Source of the DNA: Microbacterium murale
Lineage (GTDB): Bacteria > Actinomycetota > Actinomycetes > Actinomycetales > Microbacteriaceae
DNA length: 64,000 bases
Assembly: GCF_014635185.1 (NCBI RefSeq)
Contig: NZ_BMCM01000004.1
Location: 248,001 to 312,000, forward strand
Reading direction: 5' to 3'
Below the pieces are notes generated by a model. The model was not told where the DNA came from and made no database searches. It was given only the letters and a program-made list of their open reading frames with translations. Of this stretch, positions 44,541-52,134 are shown piece after piece. The first letter of the stretch is position 1. Every line of letters starts with the position of its first letter. Position numbers and translations under genes: made by a program.

Positions 44541-44960
44541 GCTTCGAGGCCCGCACCCGATGGGGTCGGCCTCGAGCGTCTCCGCATTAGCGCGGAGGCG
44601 TCCCGCACGATCGACGCATGGTCGTGGCGGCTTGCTGACGGCTCACTAGGGCTCCATCAACTCCCCGATGCCCTGGCGACCCTGTTCACGATCGCATACG
44701 AGCAGGGGCGCGCATCTCGCGAGGACGAAGTGCGCGCCGCGAAGCTCGATGCCGACCGCCTCTGGTTGCGTTCTTTCGGACCGAAGGATCAGCAGGACTA
44801 TCTGCTGTCTCGCCTCGATCGAGCCGCGGAGATTGTCGCGGATACCGGGAACATCGAGCACCACATGGACGAGGCGTGGCGGCTCTATGTCGCATCACTC
44901 GACAACATTCGTGAGCCCATCACGATTCACAAGACAACACAGATGAAGGAGGTCGCATGA
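44541..44960 (+). pseudogene. Element ORF with no start codon (possible frameshift), about 139 aa
   Basis: One frame from 44541 reads as a natural protein (PAPDGVGLERLRISAEASRT, AWSWRLADGSLGLHQLPDAL, WLRSFGPKDQQDYLLSRLDR) to the stop at 44958-44960, yet no ATG or GTG opens it before an internal GTG at 44730. A GTG at 44539, directly after the previous stop, is one frame off; one missing base just after it would join the two. Starting at 44730 would give only 76 aa. It is probably a broken start or a sequence error. Confidence 0.55.
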
Positions 44961-46213
44961 ATCAGCGGCAACTACTTCTCACACCAGCCAGCCACTTCAA
45001 GACTGAACGCCAACGGTGGCTCTCGCAAGATCGCGTCCCGCTTGGCACTCCCACACTGTTCGGTGGTCGCGGGGGTGAAGGCAAGTCCACGTTCGCGCTG
45101 CACGTTGGTGCACAGGCCACACGCGGCACCCTCGAGGGCGATATGAAAGGCACGCCGAAGAGCGTCCTGATCATCAGCCACGAGGACGACTGGGGCATGG
45201 TCATGAAGCCACGTCTGATCGCAGCCGGTGCTGACCTGGATCGTGTTTTTCAGGTCGCGGTCAGGTGGCAGGAGGACGAGATTACGGGAGAGTCCACGCC
45301 GACACTGCCATTGGATCTCACCATCATCCGCCAAGCGATCGAAGAGACCGACGCCGGGTTACTGATCATCGACCCGCTCGCATCGACCATGGGCGGCGAC
45401 CACTACAAGGTGATCGATGTCCGACGTGCACTCGATCCGCTGGCGCAACTCGCCCAGGAAATGGGAATCGGCGTCATAGGAATCATGCACTTCAACAAAG
45501 GCGTCGGTAATGCATCCGACAAGTTGAGCGGCTCCCACGCCTTCCGTGACGCCGTGCGCTCCGTACTGCTGTTCGCCACGGACGAGGAAACCGGGCGCCG
45601 GATCGTGAGCGTTGATAAGTCGAACTACTCGAAAGCCAAGGGGCAGTCGTTCGCATTCAATCTCGTGTCAACACCCGTTGCTACGGACGACGGGGAGATT
45701 GCGGAACTCGCTCGCGTCGAAGAACTCGGAGAATCCGACATCAGCGTGAGCGACATCATCAACCGGATGCCGAGCGAAACCGAGGGCGACGGAGAAGACG
45801 CGGAATCGTGGCTCAAGTCATTCATGGCAGAAAGCGGCGGCACGGCGGCAGCCAAGCAGATCATGAATGCAGCGCTCGCGGACGGGTTCGCGAAAGCCAC
45901 GATCCAGCGGGCAGGCAAGAAGCTCTGCGACAAAAGTTCGGGCGGATTTCAGGGGTCGTGGACGTGGACGCTGCGCCAAGGTTCTCATCAAGGTTCTCAA
46001 GGTTCTCACCTCTCAGAACGTGAGAACTATGAGAACGATGGTGAGAACTATGAGGCGTCATACCTCGAGAGCCGACCAGCGATCGTGGAACGTGCCGACA
46101 TGCTCTGCGTTGTCTGTAGCGATCCGGTCGGGACGATCCATCTGGGCTACTGCGACAGCGGTGACCTCGCACACGCGAACGCCCGAGCAGACGCGGCCGC
46201 GGTGATCGCATGA
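44957..46213 (+). CDS. RecA-fold ATPase, RepA/AAA_25-like
   Basis: This 418-aa protein has Walker A GGRGGEGKSTFALHVGAQA near residue 37, Walker B GLLIIDPLAST near 134, and IMHFNKG with a sensor-like His/Asn, as in hexameric RepA-type helicases and AAA_25 ATPases carried by plasmids and phages. The C-terminal 150 residues include a winged-helix-like SWLKSFMAESGGTAAAKQIM, a Ser/Glu-rich linker and a CVVC pair. A role in element replication is likely. ATG 44957 overlaps the previous stop (ATGA). Confidence 0.8.
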   Translation: MNQRQLLLTPASHFKTERQRWLSQDRVPLGTPTLFGGRGGEGKSTFALHVGAQATRGTLEGDMKGTPKSVLIISHEDDWGMVMKPRLIAAGADLDRVFQVAVRWQEDEITGESTPTLPLDLTIIRQAIEETDAGLLIIDPLASTMGGDHYKVIDVRRALDPLAQLAQEMGIGVIGIMHFNKGVGNASDKLSGSHAFRDAVRSVLLFATDEETGRRIVSVDKSNYSKAKGQSFAFNLVSTPVATDDGEIAELARVEELGESDISVSDIINRMPSETEGDGEDAESWLKSFMAESGGTAAAKQIMNAALADGFAKATIQRAGKKLCDKSSGGFQGSWTWTLRQGSHQGSQGSHLSERENYENDGENYEASYLESRPAIVERADMLCVVCSDPVGTIHLGYCDSGDLAHANARADAAAVIA

Positions 46214-46332
46214 GCGCTTGCCCAGACTGCAACGCCGAACTCCGGCTAGTCGAGATCCAGCCGCATGTACACGTCGCACAGATCTTCCATGACGACACAT
46301 GCCCGATGCTCCGGGCCATGGAGAAGCGATGA
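46210..46332 (+). CDS. Very small CxxC protein, 40 aa
   Basis: ATG 46210 overlaps the ATPase stop (ATGA). The 40-aa product begins MSACPDCNAEL and later has FHDDTCPML, giving a C-x2-C and His/Cys pair that could bind one zinc ion. Its stop overlaps the next start, so three small genes are coupled. Confidence 0.55.
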   Translation: MSACPDCNAELRLVEIQPHVHVAQIFHDDTCPMLRAMEKR

Positions 46333-46508
46333 TCCATCAGCCCGTGAACATCGCGCCAGCTCAATGCCCGACCTGTGACGCGTGGGTTCGCTGGACAAGA
46401 ACCGGCTCAGGCGCACACGTACGCCAGGAGCTACACGAAGACCGCTGCACCGTCCATCCGCGAATGCAACGAAACGACGCCGCACACGCGGCAGGAATGA
46501 GCACGTAA
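46329..46508 (+). CDS. Small zinc-finger-like element protein, 59 aa
   Basis: ATG 46329 overlaps the previous stop (ATGA). The product has CPTCDAWVRW, then HEDRCTVHPRM, a CxxC...H...C pattern resembling its neighbour's and suggesting a related fold. No named family is recognised. Confidence 0.55.
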   Translation: MIHQPVNIAPAQCPTCDAWVRWTRTGSGAHVRQELHEDRCTVHPRMQRNDAAHAAGMST

Positions 46509-46511
46509 CTG

Positions 46512-46688
46512 ATGTCCATTCGTAGCTGCATGATCTGCGACCACCCCGACTGCGAGAACGTCTACGACGCCGGGGAACGCACACACCATCGTGACCTCAC
46601 CGCACTGGCCCACTCGGAAGGTTGGTCATCCACCTTCGCGAACGGCGGCTGGACGAACACCTGCACAGATCACGAGGGGGCCGCGTGA
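46512..46688 (+). CDS. Small Cys/His-rich element protein, 58 aa
   Basis: ATG 46512 opens 58 codons (SIRSCMICDHPDCENVYDAG, GERTHHRDLTALAHSEGW, GWTNTCTDHEGAA) with CxxC, CxxxxC-like and His residues. It is the third Cys/His-rich small gene in a row. No ribosome site is strong; translation may be coupled to the gene ending 3 bp upstream. Confidence 0.5.
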   Translation: MSIRSCMICDHPDCENVYDAGERTHHRDLTALAHSEGWSSTFANGGWTNTCTDHEGAA

Positions 46689-46812
46689 GCGAACCCATTG
46701 CAGACACCGCAGAACGACGGAAGGAGAAACCATGAGCGGATCTAGTACGCAGAAGCGAAAGCCCATAAATTATCGGCTCATGACTGGATGGGTCCGGACG
46801 ATGCCGATTGAT

Positions 46813-47382
46813 CTAGCGCCCGAACAACGCATTGAGACGATCGAAAGCCTCAGGATCCAGAGCAACCTGCAGGTACAGCTGCTCCCTCTTGAGCGACTCA
46901 ACTTTCTCGACGCCTGTATCAGCGGCGCGCGCAAGGATCGCCTTCTGCATGAGGGTAGTGAGCGGCTGTCCTATAGCGTCGCGGAAGTTGAAACCGAGGA
47001 GTTGCAGAACATTCGCGGTTTCGACGGACAGCAGCGGGCGAAGCGCGTTGGCGAGCTTTTCGAACTCCTCGGCTTTCTCCGAGCCCATCCCATCCGCAAT
47101 CTTCTGAAGCGTCGGCACAACGGTGTCAGCGATGTATTGAAGGTCGCCAGGAGCCAGACGCTGCGACACCAACTCCGCCTGATAGGCCTGTGCGATCCGC
47201 GTGATCTCGTTCTTGTCGTCCACAAGTTCGGACACGAGCTGCTCGAGCCCGGAGATTATCTCCTCTTGCTTGCCCGACTTGCGGAGAGCGCGCACCTTAT
47301 CTGTCACGAGTGCCGCCCCGTTACGGGCGGTTGCACCCGCGAGCTGCGCGCCGAGACTCACAAATTCCGGAGGCACGTCCAT
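46813..47382 (-). CDS. Uncharacterised helical protein on the opposite strand, 189 aa
   Basis: This 189-aa protein (MDVPPEFVSLGAQLAGATAR, SGLEQLVSELVDDKNEITRI, SVETANVLQLLGFNFRDAI) is largely alpha-helical with coiled-coil character and no membrane segment. AAAGGA lies about 7 nt before ATG 47382. It is opposite to all surrounding early genes and has its own divergent promoter region at 47383-47422, like a phage moron expressed in the integrated state. No family is recognised. The 124 nt at 46689-46812 hold only a 16-codon GTG frame. Confidence 0.65.
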   Translation of the reverse strand: MDVPPEFVSLGAQLAGATARNGAALVTDKVRALRKSGKQEEIISGLEQLVSELVDDKNEITRIAQAYQAELVSQRLAPGDLQYIADTVVPTLQKIADGMGSEKAEEFEKLANALRPLLSVETANVLQLLGFNFRDAIGQPLTTLMQKAILARAADTGVEKVESLKREQLYLQVALDPEAFDRLNALFGR

Positions 47383-47422
47383 GTGATGAGTCCTTTCAAT
47401 CGTTATGAGAGGAGTCAACACC

Positions 47423-47809
47423 ATGACGCGGCGTGTCGAGAATGCAGTCATCCTGACCGGAGCAGACGCCGCACTGCTCTACACCTCCGCGCACCTCCGC
47501 GAACTGCGCATCGCCGCACGCGGAAAGTCCGACCGCCTGTACACCCTCCTCACCGACATCACCTCCGCAGCCTTCGCACACCATGCTTCCCTCGACGGAA
47601 CAAAACCCCAGGACGTGACGGAAAAACACGAGACTGAAAGTGCAGGAATCGTAACAGTCCGACAAGTCGCAAGAGAGGCCGGGATCACACCAAGAGCAGT
47701 CCGAAACCACATAGGACTAGGACTACTCGAAGCAACACAACAAGGCCGCATCTGGATCATCACAGCCCACGCGGCAGAACAATACATCGCCGGCCGAAAG
47801 GCCGCGTAA
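47423..47809 (+). CDS. MerR-like helix-turn-helix protein, 128 aa
   Basis: The C-terminal half, IVTVRQVAREAGITPRAVRNHI then GLLEATQQGRIWIITAHAAEQYI, is a MerR/HTH_17-type DNA-binding domain. The N-terminal half (ENAVILTGADAALLYTSAHLREL) is helical and may mediate dimerisation. ATG 47423 follows GAGAGGAG. It is the last regulator-like gene before the structural part and might control late expression. Confidence 0.65.
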   Translation: MTRRVENAVILTGADAALLYTSAHLRELRIAARGKSDRLYTLLTDITSAAFAHHASLDGTKPQDVTEKHETESAGIVTVRQVAREAGITPRAVRNHIGLGLLEATQQGRIWIITAHAAEQYIAGRKAA

Positions 47810-47822
47810 GAGAGGAAACCCG

Positions 47823-48443
47823 ATGGCACTCACTGAACTCGGACTGAAGATCGACACAATCCGTGACCGCATTCAACCCATAAGGAACACGCTCACCTCG
47901 GCTATCGAGAGCACCCGATCCAACGGGCGCATCACCCAGCCGACGAAACGCCAAGAGATTGCACAGCACTACCTCACCGCCAAGAAGAACCTCGAGCTGC
48001 TTCTCGAAGACGAACGCCGCGCCACACAGGCCAAACGTTCAGAACTCGAACGCGCCATCTTCGGGAGAAAGAACAACGGCGCCACCGAAATCATGGCGTA
48101 CCGTGACGCACAGGAGCGTGCCCTTCAGTTCGGACCCGATGACGAGGAACAAGCATCAGAGCTGTTCCACATTGCAGAGATCAACGACGACGAATCTCTC
48201 GTGTCGGCGCTACTTGCACGATCGTTGCATTTCCAGTGGGAAGCGATCATCGCCAAGCACGCAGCCGCATACCCAGAACGACGCGAACACCTCACCGACC
48301 TCGCTGACATTGACCGCTGGACAACGCAGCACGAAGACGACGGGTTCAACGGCTACCAAGGTATCTACTCGATCCCAGTACCGAAGGAAGTCAGCGGGTT
48401 CATCAACGACGCAGGCATTCAGAAGATCGCCCAGGGCGACTAG
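47823..48443 (+). CDS. Uncharacterised element protein, 206 aa
   Basis: This 206-aa helical, charged protein (LTELGLKIDTIRDRIQPIRN, HYLTAKKNLELLLEDERRAT, VKEVSGFI-like end region PVPKEVSGFINDAGIQ) has no membrane segment. GAGAGGAAA precedes ATG 47823. Codon use resembles the early genes, not the tail genes that follow. No family is recognised; it stands where head genes would begin in a complete phage. Confidence 0.6.
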   Translation: MALTELGLKIDTIRDRIQPIRNTLTSAIESTRSNGRITQPTKRQEIAQHYLTAKKNLELLLEDERRATQAKRSELERAIFGRKNNGATEIMAYRDAQERALQFGPDDEEQASELFHIAEINDDESLVSALLARSLHFQWEAIIAKHAAAYPERREHLTDLADIDRWTTQHEDDGFNGYQGIYSIPVPKEVSGFINDAGIQKIAQGD

Positions 48444-48452
48444 CCAGGCCAG

Positions 48453-48482
48453 CCCGTCCGCATGACGAACCCCACGGACGGG
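48453..48482 (+). terminator. Hairpin after the 206-aa gene
   Basis: CCCGTCCG (48453-48460) and CGGACGGG (48475-48482) are exact arms with a 14-nt loop, just after the stop at 48443. There is no T-run directly behind; TTTTTTT occurs at 48540-48546. Confidence 0.6.
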
Positions 48483-48720
48483 TCACCCCGGCCCTCTGTC
48501 ACATCGGTCTCCGGGTTTACGAACGATCTCTCCCCGACCTTTTTTTCCACGGGGACATGGCGGCAGTAGGGGTGGCTCCCACCCCTAAAGGGGGGTCATG
48601 CCGGTCGGTCTCCTGGGCGGCGACCTTTCTCTCCCCAGTGAAAAACCGAGTGCATTTTGGGGTTCTACGTGCCTCGCGGGCCACTCACCAATTCGAGTTT
48701 CAGACAGTGAAGGAAAGACT
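48483..48720. other. Gene-poor junction between early genes and tail genes
   Basis: This 238-nt stretch holds no convincing gene. A short frame from 48557 (MAAVGVAPTPKGG) soon becomes unnatural. Base composition changes across it, from GC-rich early genes to T-rich tail genes. In a complete siphophage the terminase, portal, capsid and major tail genes would lie here, so this marks the place of a missing module. Confidence 0.5.
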
Positions 48721-49194
48721 ATGGCTATTGATATTGATGCGTTGATTGCAGAGCAGAAGAAGTACTTGGAGTCGATTGAGCCGGTTGATGTACCGGTGAT
48801 GTTGGGTGGCGTGCTGGTGACGGTGCGTATCCCGTTCGTCATGCCGCCCGTTTTTACGGAGCTGACGGATAAGTACCCGGCTGTGCCTGGTGTGGCGGCT
48901 GACATGTCGTTGTGGTTCTCGCTGACGAACGTGACGCGGAACTATCCGGACATCTCGCTGATTGTTGGCGACGATGAGGACGACCTGCTGGTCGTGCGTG
49001 ACAAGGCCGTGTTCTACAGGTGGACGGAGATCTACGATTCGCTGTCCGATGAGGACAAGTCGAACCTGCGGGCTGCGGTGTGGGGAATGCACATCTGGGA
49101 ACCGGCGCAGAAGGCGAAGGCGGCTGCGAAGGCTCTGCCGAAGGATCTGCCGCTTAGTGATCTCGTTGACGCTGCTGTGGCGGGGGTGGTCTGA
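48721..49194 (+). CDS. Probable tail assembly chaperone-position protein, 157 aa
   Basis: This 157-aa protein (AIDIDALIAEQKKYLESIEP, VPVMLGGVLVTVRIPFVMP, SDEDKSNLRAAVWGMHIWEP) lies directly before the tape measure gene, the conserved place of tail assembly chaperones. I see no slippery heptamer and no second frame, so the usual frameshifted long form is missing. GAAGGAAAG precedes ATG 48721. Its stop overlaps the tape measure start. Confidence 0.65.
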   Translation: MAIDIDALIAEQKKYLESIEPVDVPVMLGGVLVTVRIPFVMPPVFTELTDKYPAVPGVAADMSLWFSLTNVTRNYPDISLIVGDDEDDLLVVRDKAVFYRWTEIYDSLSDEDKSNLRAAVWGMHIWEPAQKAKAAAKALPKDLPLSDLVDAAVAGVV

Positions 49195-51944
49195 TGGCTG
49201 AGCGTGTTACGCGAGTACGCCTTGAGGCGAACATTGCCGGTTTCGCGAAGGCAATGGAAGAGGCGGCGAAGAAAACTGCGGCGGTGGGTACGGAGGGTGA
49301 GAAGCTGGCGCAGCAGCGTGAAGCGTTCAACCAGCTCGGTACTGCGGGCCTGGCGATGGGCACTCTGCTTGCGACGGGTGTCGGGTTCGCTGTGAAGCGG
49401 TTCGCGGATTTCGATGCGGCGATGAGTTCTGTGCAGGCGGCAACGCATGAAACTGCGGGGAACATGGACCTGCTTCGCCAGGCCGCTCTGGATGCCGGTG
49501 AGTCCACCGTGTTCAGTGCGACGGAGGCTGCCGGGGCGATTGAGGAACTGGCGAAAGCGGGCGTCTCAACGGCTGACATTCTCGGGGGCGGTCTGGCTGG
49601 GTCTTTGGATCTTGCGGCTGCTGGTGAGCTTCAGGTGGCCGATGCGGCGGGTATCGCGGCGACGGCACTCAAGCAGTTCAACTTGCAGGGCGATGACATG
49701 TCACATGTCGCGGATCTTCTGGCTGCTGGTGCAGGTAAGGCGATGGGTGACGTGTCGGATCTGTCGCAGGCTCTCAATCAAGCGGGTCTGGTCGCGAACC
49801 AGACGGGCCTGAGCATCGAGGAGACAACAGCGGGACTGGCAGCGTTCGCTGAGCAGGGTCTGATCGGTTCTGATGCGGGTACGTCGTTCAAGTCGATGTT
49901 GCAGCGGATGGTTCCGACGTCGGGTGAGGCTGCGGCGAAAATGAAGGAACTGGGGATCTCGGCGTACGACGCGTCGGGGAACTTTGTGGGGCTGGCTGAG
50001 TTCGCCGGCAACCTTCAGGGCGCGTTGAGGGATCTGTCACCTGAGCAGCGCAATGCGGCAATGGCGACGATCTTCGGGTCGGATGCGGTGCGCGCGGCTG
50101 GGGTGATCTACCAGCAGGGCGAGGAGGGGATTCGGGACTGGATCTCGGCCGTCGATGACCAGGGGTACGCGTCGAAGACCGCATCCACACGGCTGGACAA
50201 CCTCAAGGGCGACATCGAGGCACTGGGCGGTGCATTCGAGACAGCGCTGATAGATACGGGCGGTGCAGCGAATGACACGCTGCGGACCATGGCTCAGGCG
50301 CTCACAGGGCTGATCGGGATGTACAACGATCTTCCGGCGCCGGTTCAGGCTGGGATTCTCGCTGTGGGTGGCGCTACGGCTGCTGTGGCGCTCTCGGGCG
50401 GTACGGCGCTGGTCGCTATCCCGAAGTGGTTGCAGTTCAAGGCAACGGTGGAAGCGTCGAGCCTGTCGATGAAGGGCATTTCGCTGACGGCGGGGATTGC
50501 CGGTCTCGCACTGGGTGGACTGTTCGCGGTCGTGGGCACGCTTGCTGCGAAGCATCAGCAGGCTGAGCAAATGGCGCAGGCATACGCTGACGCACTCGAG
50601 AGTGGGGCGGATGCGGCTCGGAATGTCGCTGCGGATGCTGCTACGGCTGAGCAGTCGTTCCTGTGGCTCTCTCGTGGCTCTGCGGCTGATGCTGCGGAGA
50701 AGCTGGGTCTGAGTCTTGATCTTGTGGGTGATGCTGCGACGGGTAGCAGTGCCGCGCTCACGGAGGTCAATGCGGCCATTGAGAAGGCGTTTGGGCCGGC
50801 GAACACGAAGGCCGCTAAGGATCTCACTCAGCAGGAGAACGAAGCGGCTGCGGCGGCTCAGGAGCTCAAGGGCTTCATCAACGAGCAGACGGCCGCGTAT
50901 GAGAACGGGACGAAGAAGCTCGAGCAGAAGAACGCGATGACGGCCGATTCTGTCGAGGCATCCGGTACGGCTGCTGAGTCGTACATTCAAGAAGCGGATG
51001 CGGTTGCTGATCTGAACTCGGAACTCACCGACCTGATCGACAGGATCAATGAGGCGAACGGGATCGCACAGGACGCGGTGACGACGAACGCGCGATACCA
51101 GGACGCTCTGGCTGGTCTGTCTGAGCAGGTTGAGAGCAACGGGACATCGCTGGATGAGAACACGGCTTCTGGTTCTGCGAATGCCGCGGCGATGGCTGAC
51201 CTGGCCGGGGCTGCTCAGACTGCGGCTCAGGCGCAGCTTGAGCAGGATCTCGCCACGATGTCGGCTGACGAAGCGGCGATCAAGTATTCGGGCACTCTCG
51301 CAGCGCAGAAGCAGGCGTTCATCGATTCTGCGGTGTCTGCCGGCTACAACGCCGACGAGGTGAAAGCGCTCGCTGATCGCATCTTCCAGATGCCGACTGA
51401 GAAGGAGTTCGAGGCGATCGTAGACACCGCGACCGCGCAGGCAAACCTGGACAACTGGATCTACACGAACTCGGGTCGCCAGATACGCGTGCAGGTCATC
51501 GCGGATGGTGCGGCAATGCAGATGGGCTCGTACACGGTCGAACCGGGCATGGCGTCCGGTGGCCCCGTGTATGGGCCAGGACCGAAGGGCAAGGACTCCG
51601 AGCTGCGGATGCTGGCACCAGGTGAGCACGTCCTGACGGCTGCGGAGGTTGATGCGGCGGGCGGGCACGGGGCGATCCAGAAGTGGCGGTCGGAGATGAT
51701 GTCTGGCAGCCCGTACGCCCTCAGATCGGAACCCGAGACTCGTTGGGCGGCAGCAGGACCGACGTACACGGCAGCAACACCCGCACCTCAGATCGTCTAC
51801 GCCGGCATCCAGCCGGGAGACTCCCTCAGCCTGGTCGTAAACGGGCAGGAGTTCACCGCGTTCGTTGACACCCGCGCGGAAGGAAGGGTGCACGCGCACG
51901 ACGAAGCCGCACAACGCACAACGCGTGGCGGCGTACGACCCTAA
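49194..51944 (+). CDS. Phage tail tape measure protein
   Basis: The 916-aa protein has a coiled N-terminus, a TP901/PhageMin_Tail domain (about residues 85-330: STVFSATEAAGAIEELAKAG, LSQALNQAGLVANQTGLSIE, TIFGSDAVRAAGVIYQQG), a hydrophobic stretch (AGILAVGGATAAVALSGGTA, SLTAGIAGLALGGLFAVVG) and long Ala-rich helices. The end MASGGPVYGPGPKGKDSELR and PGEHVLTAAEVDAAGG is typical of siphophage tape measures. At about 0.15 nm per residue it would set a tail of about 135 nm. T-ending codons are more frequent than in host genes. Confidence 0.93.
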   Translation: MAERVTRVRLEANIAGFAKAMEEAAKKTAAVGTEGEKLAQQREAFNQLGTAGLAMGTLLATGVGFAVKRFADFDAAMSSVQAATHETAGNMDLLRQAALDAGESTVFSATEAAGAIEELAKAGVSTADILGGGLAGSLDLAAAGELQVADAAGIAATALKQFNLQGDDMSHVADLLAAGAGKAMGDVSDLSQALNQAGLVANQTGLSIEETTAGLAAFAEQGLIGSDAGTSFKSMLQRMVPTSGEAAAKMKELGISAYDASGNFVGLAEFAGNLQGALRDLSPEQRNAAMATIFGSDAVRAAGVIYQQGEEGIRDWISAVDDQGYASKTASTRLDNLKGDIEALGGAFETALIDTGGAANDTLRTMAQALTGLIGMYNDLPAPVQAGILAVGGATAAVALSGGTALVAIPKWLQFKATVEASSLSMKGISLTAGIAGLALGGLFAVVGTLAAKHQQAEQMAQAYADALESGADAARNVAADAATAEQSFLWLSRGSAADAAEKLGLSLDLVGDAATGSSAALTEVNAAIEKAFGPANTKAAKDLTQQENEAAAAAQELKGFINEQTAAYENGTKKLEQKNAMTADSVEASGTAAESYIQEADAVADLNSELTDLIDRINEANGIAQDAVTTNARYQDALAGLSEQVESNGTSLDENTASGSANAAAMADLAGAAQTAAQAQLEQDLATMSADEAAIKYSGTLAAQKQAFIDSAVSAGYNADEVKALADRIFQMPTEKEFEAIVDTATAQANLDNWIYTNSGRQIRVQVIADGAAMQMGSYTVEPGMASGGPVYGPGPKGKDSELRMLAPGEHVLTAAEVDAAGGHGAIQKWRSEMMSGSPYALRSEPETRWAAAGPTYTAATPAPQIVYAGIQPGDSLSLVVNGQEFTAFVDTRAEGRVHAHDEAAQRTTRGGVRP

Positions 51945-51957
51945 CGAAAGAAGTGAA

Positions 51958-52134
51958 ATGACTGAATCGACGTTCGAGCGAGACCCGAACTTTCCGCGGC
52001 TGATTGTGCCAACTCGAGATTCTGTGAGGTCCGCCCCGGGGCTGTACACAACTGTTGCGTTGACCGCACCCGAACCCGGGCTGTACGCGTTTGAGGACGC
52101 GGATCGAGACAACAATGGAGGAATCAATGACTAA
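51958..52134 (+). CDS. Small protein between tape measure and tail spike, 58 aa
   Basis: ATG 51958, preceded by GAAAGAAG, opens 58 codons (TESTFERDPNFPRLIVPTRD, GLYTTVALTAPEPGLYAFED). It overlaps the spike gene start by 8 bp. No family is recognised; the place fits a minor tail or spike-attachment protein. Confidence 0.5.
   Translation: MTESTFERDPNFPRLIVPTRDSVRSAPGLYTTVALTAPEPGLYAFEDADRDNNGGIND

Noticed and set aside
46732-47637. Long plus-strand frame opposite the 189-aa minus-strand gene
   Set aside because: Arg/His-rich, unnatural composition; the minus-strand frame has a better start signal and protein-like sequence.
48557-48745. Short frame MAAVGVAPTPKGG as a terminase small-subunit remnant
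   Set aside because: Only the first dozen residues look natural; too little to support homology.
48960-49194. Programmed frameshift in the tail chaperone gene
   Set aside because: No slippery heptamer and no overlapping second frame were seen before the tape measure start.
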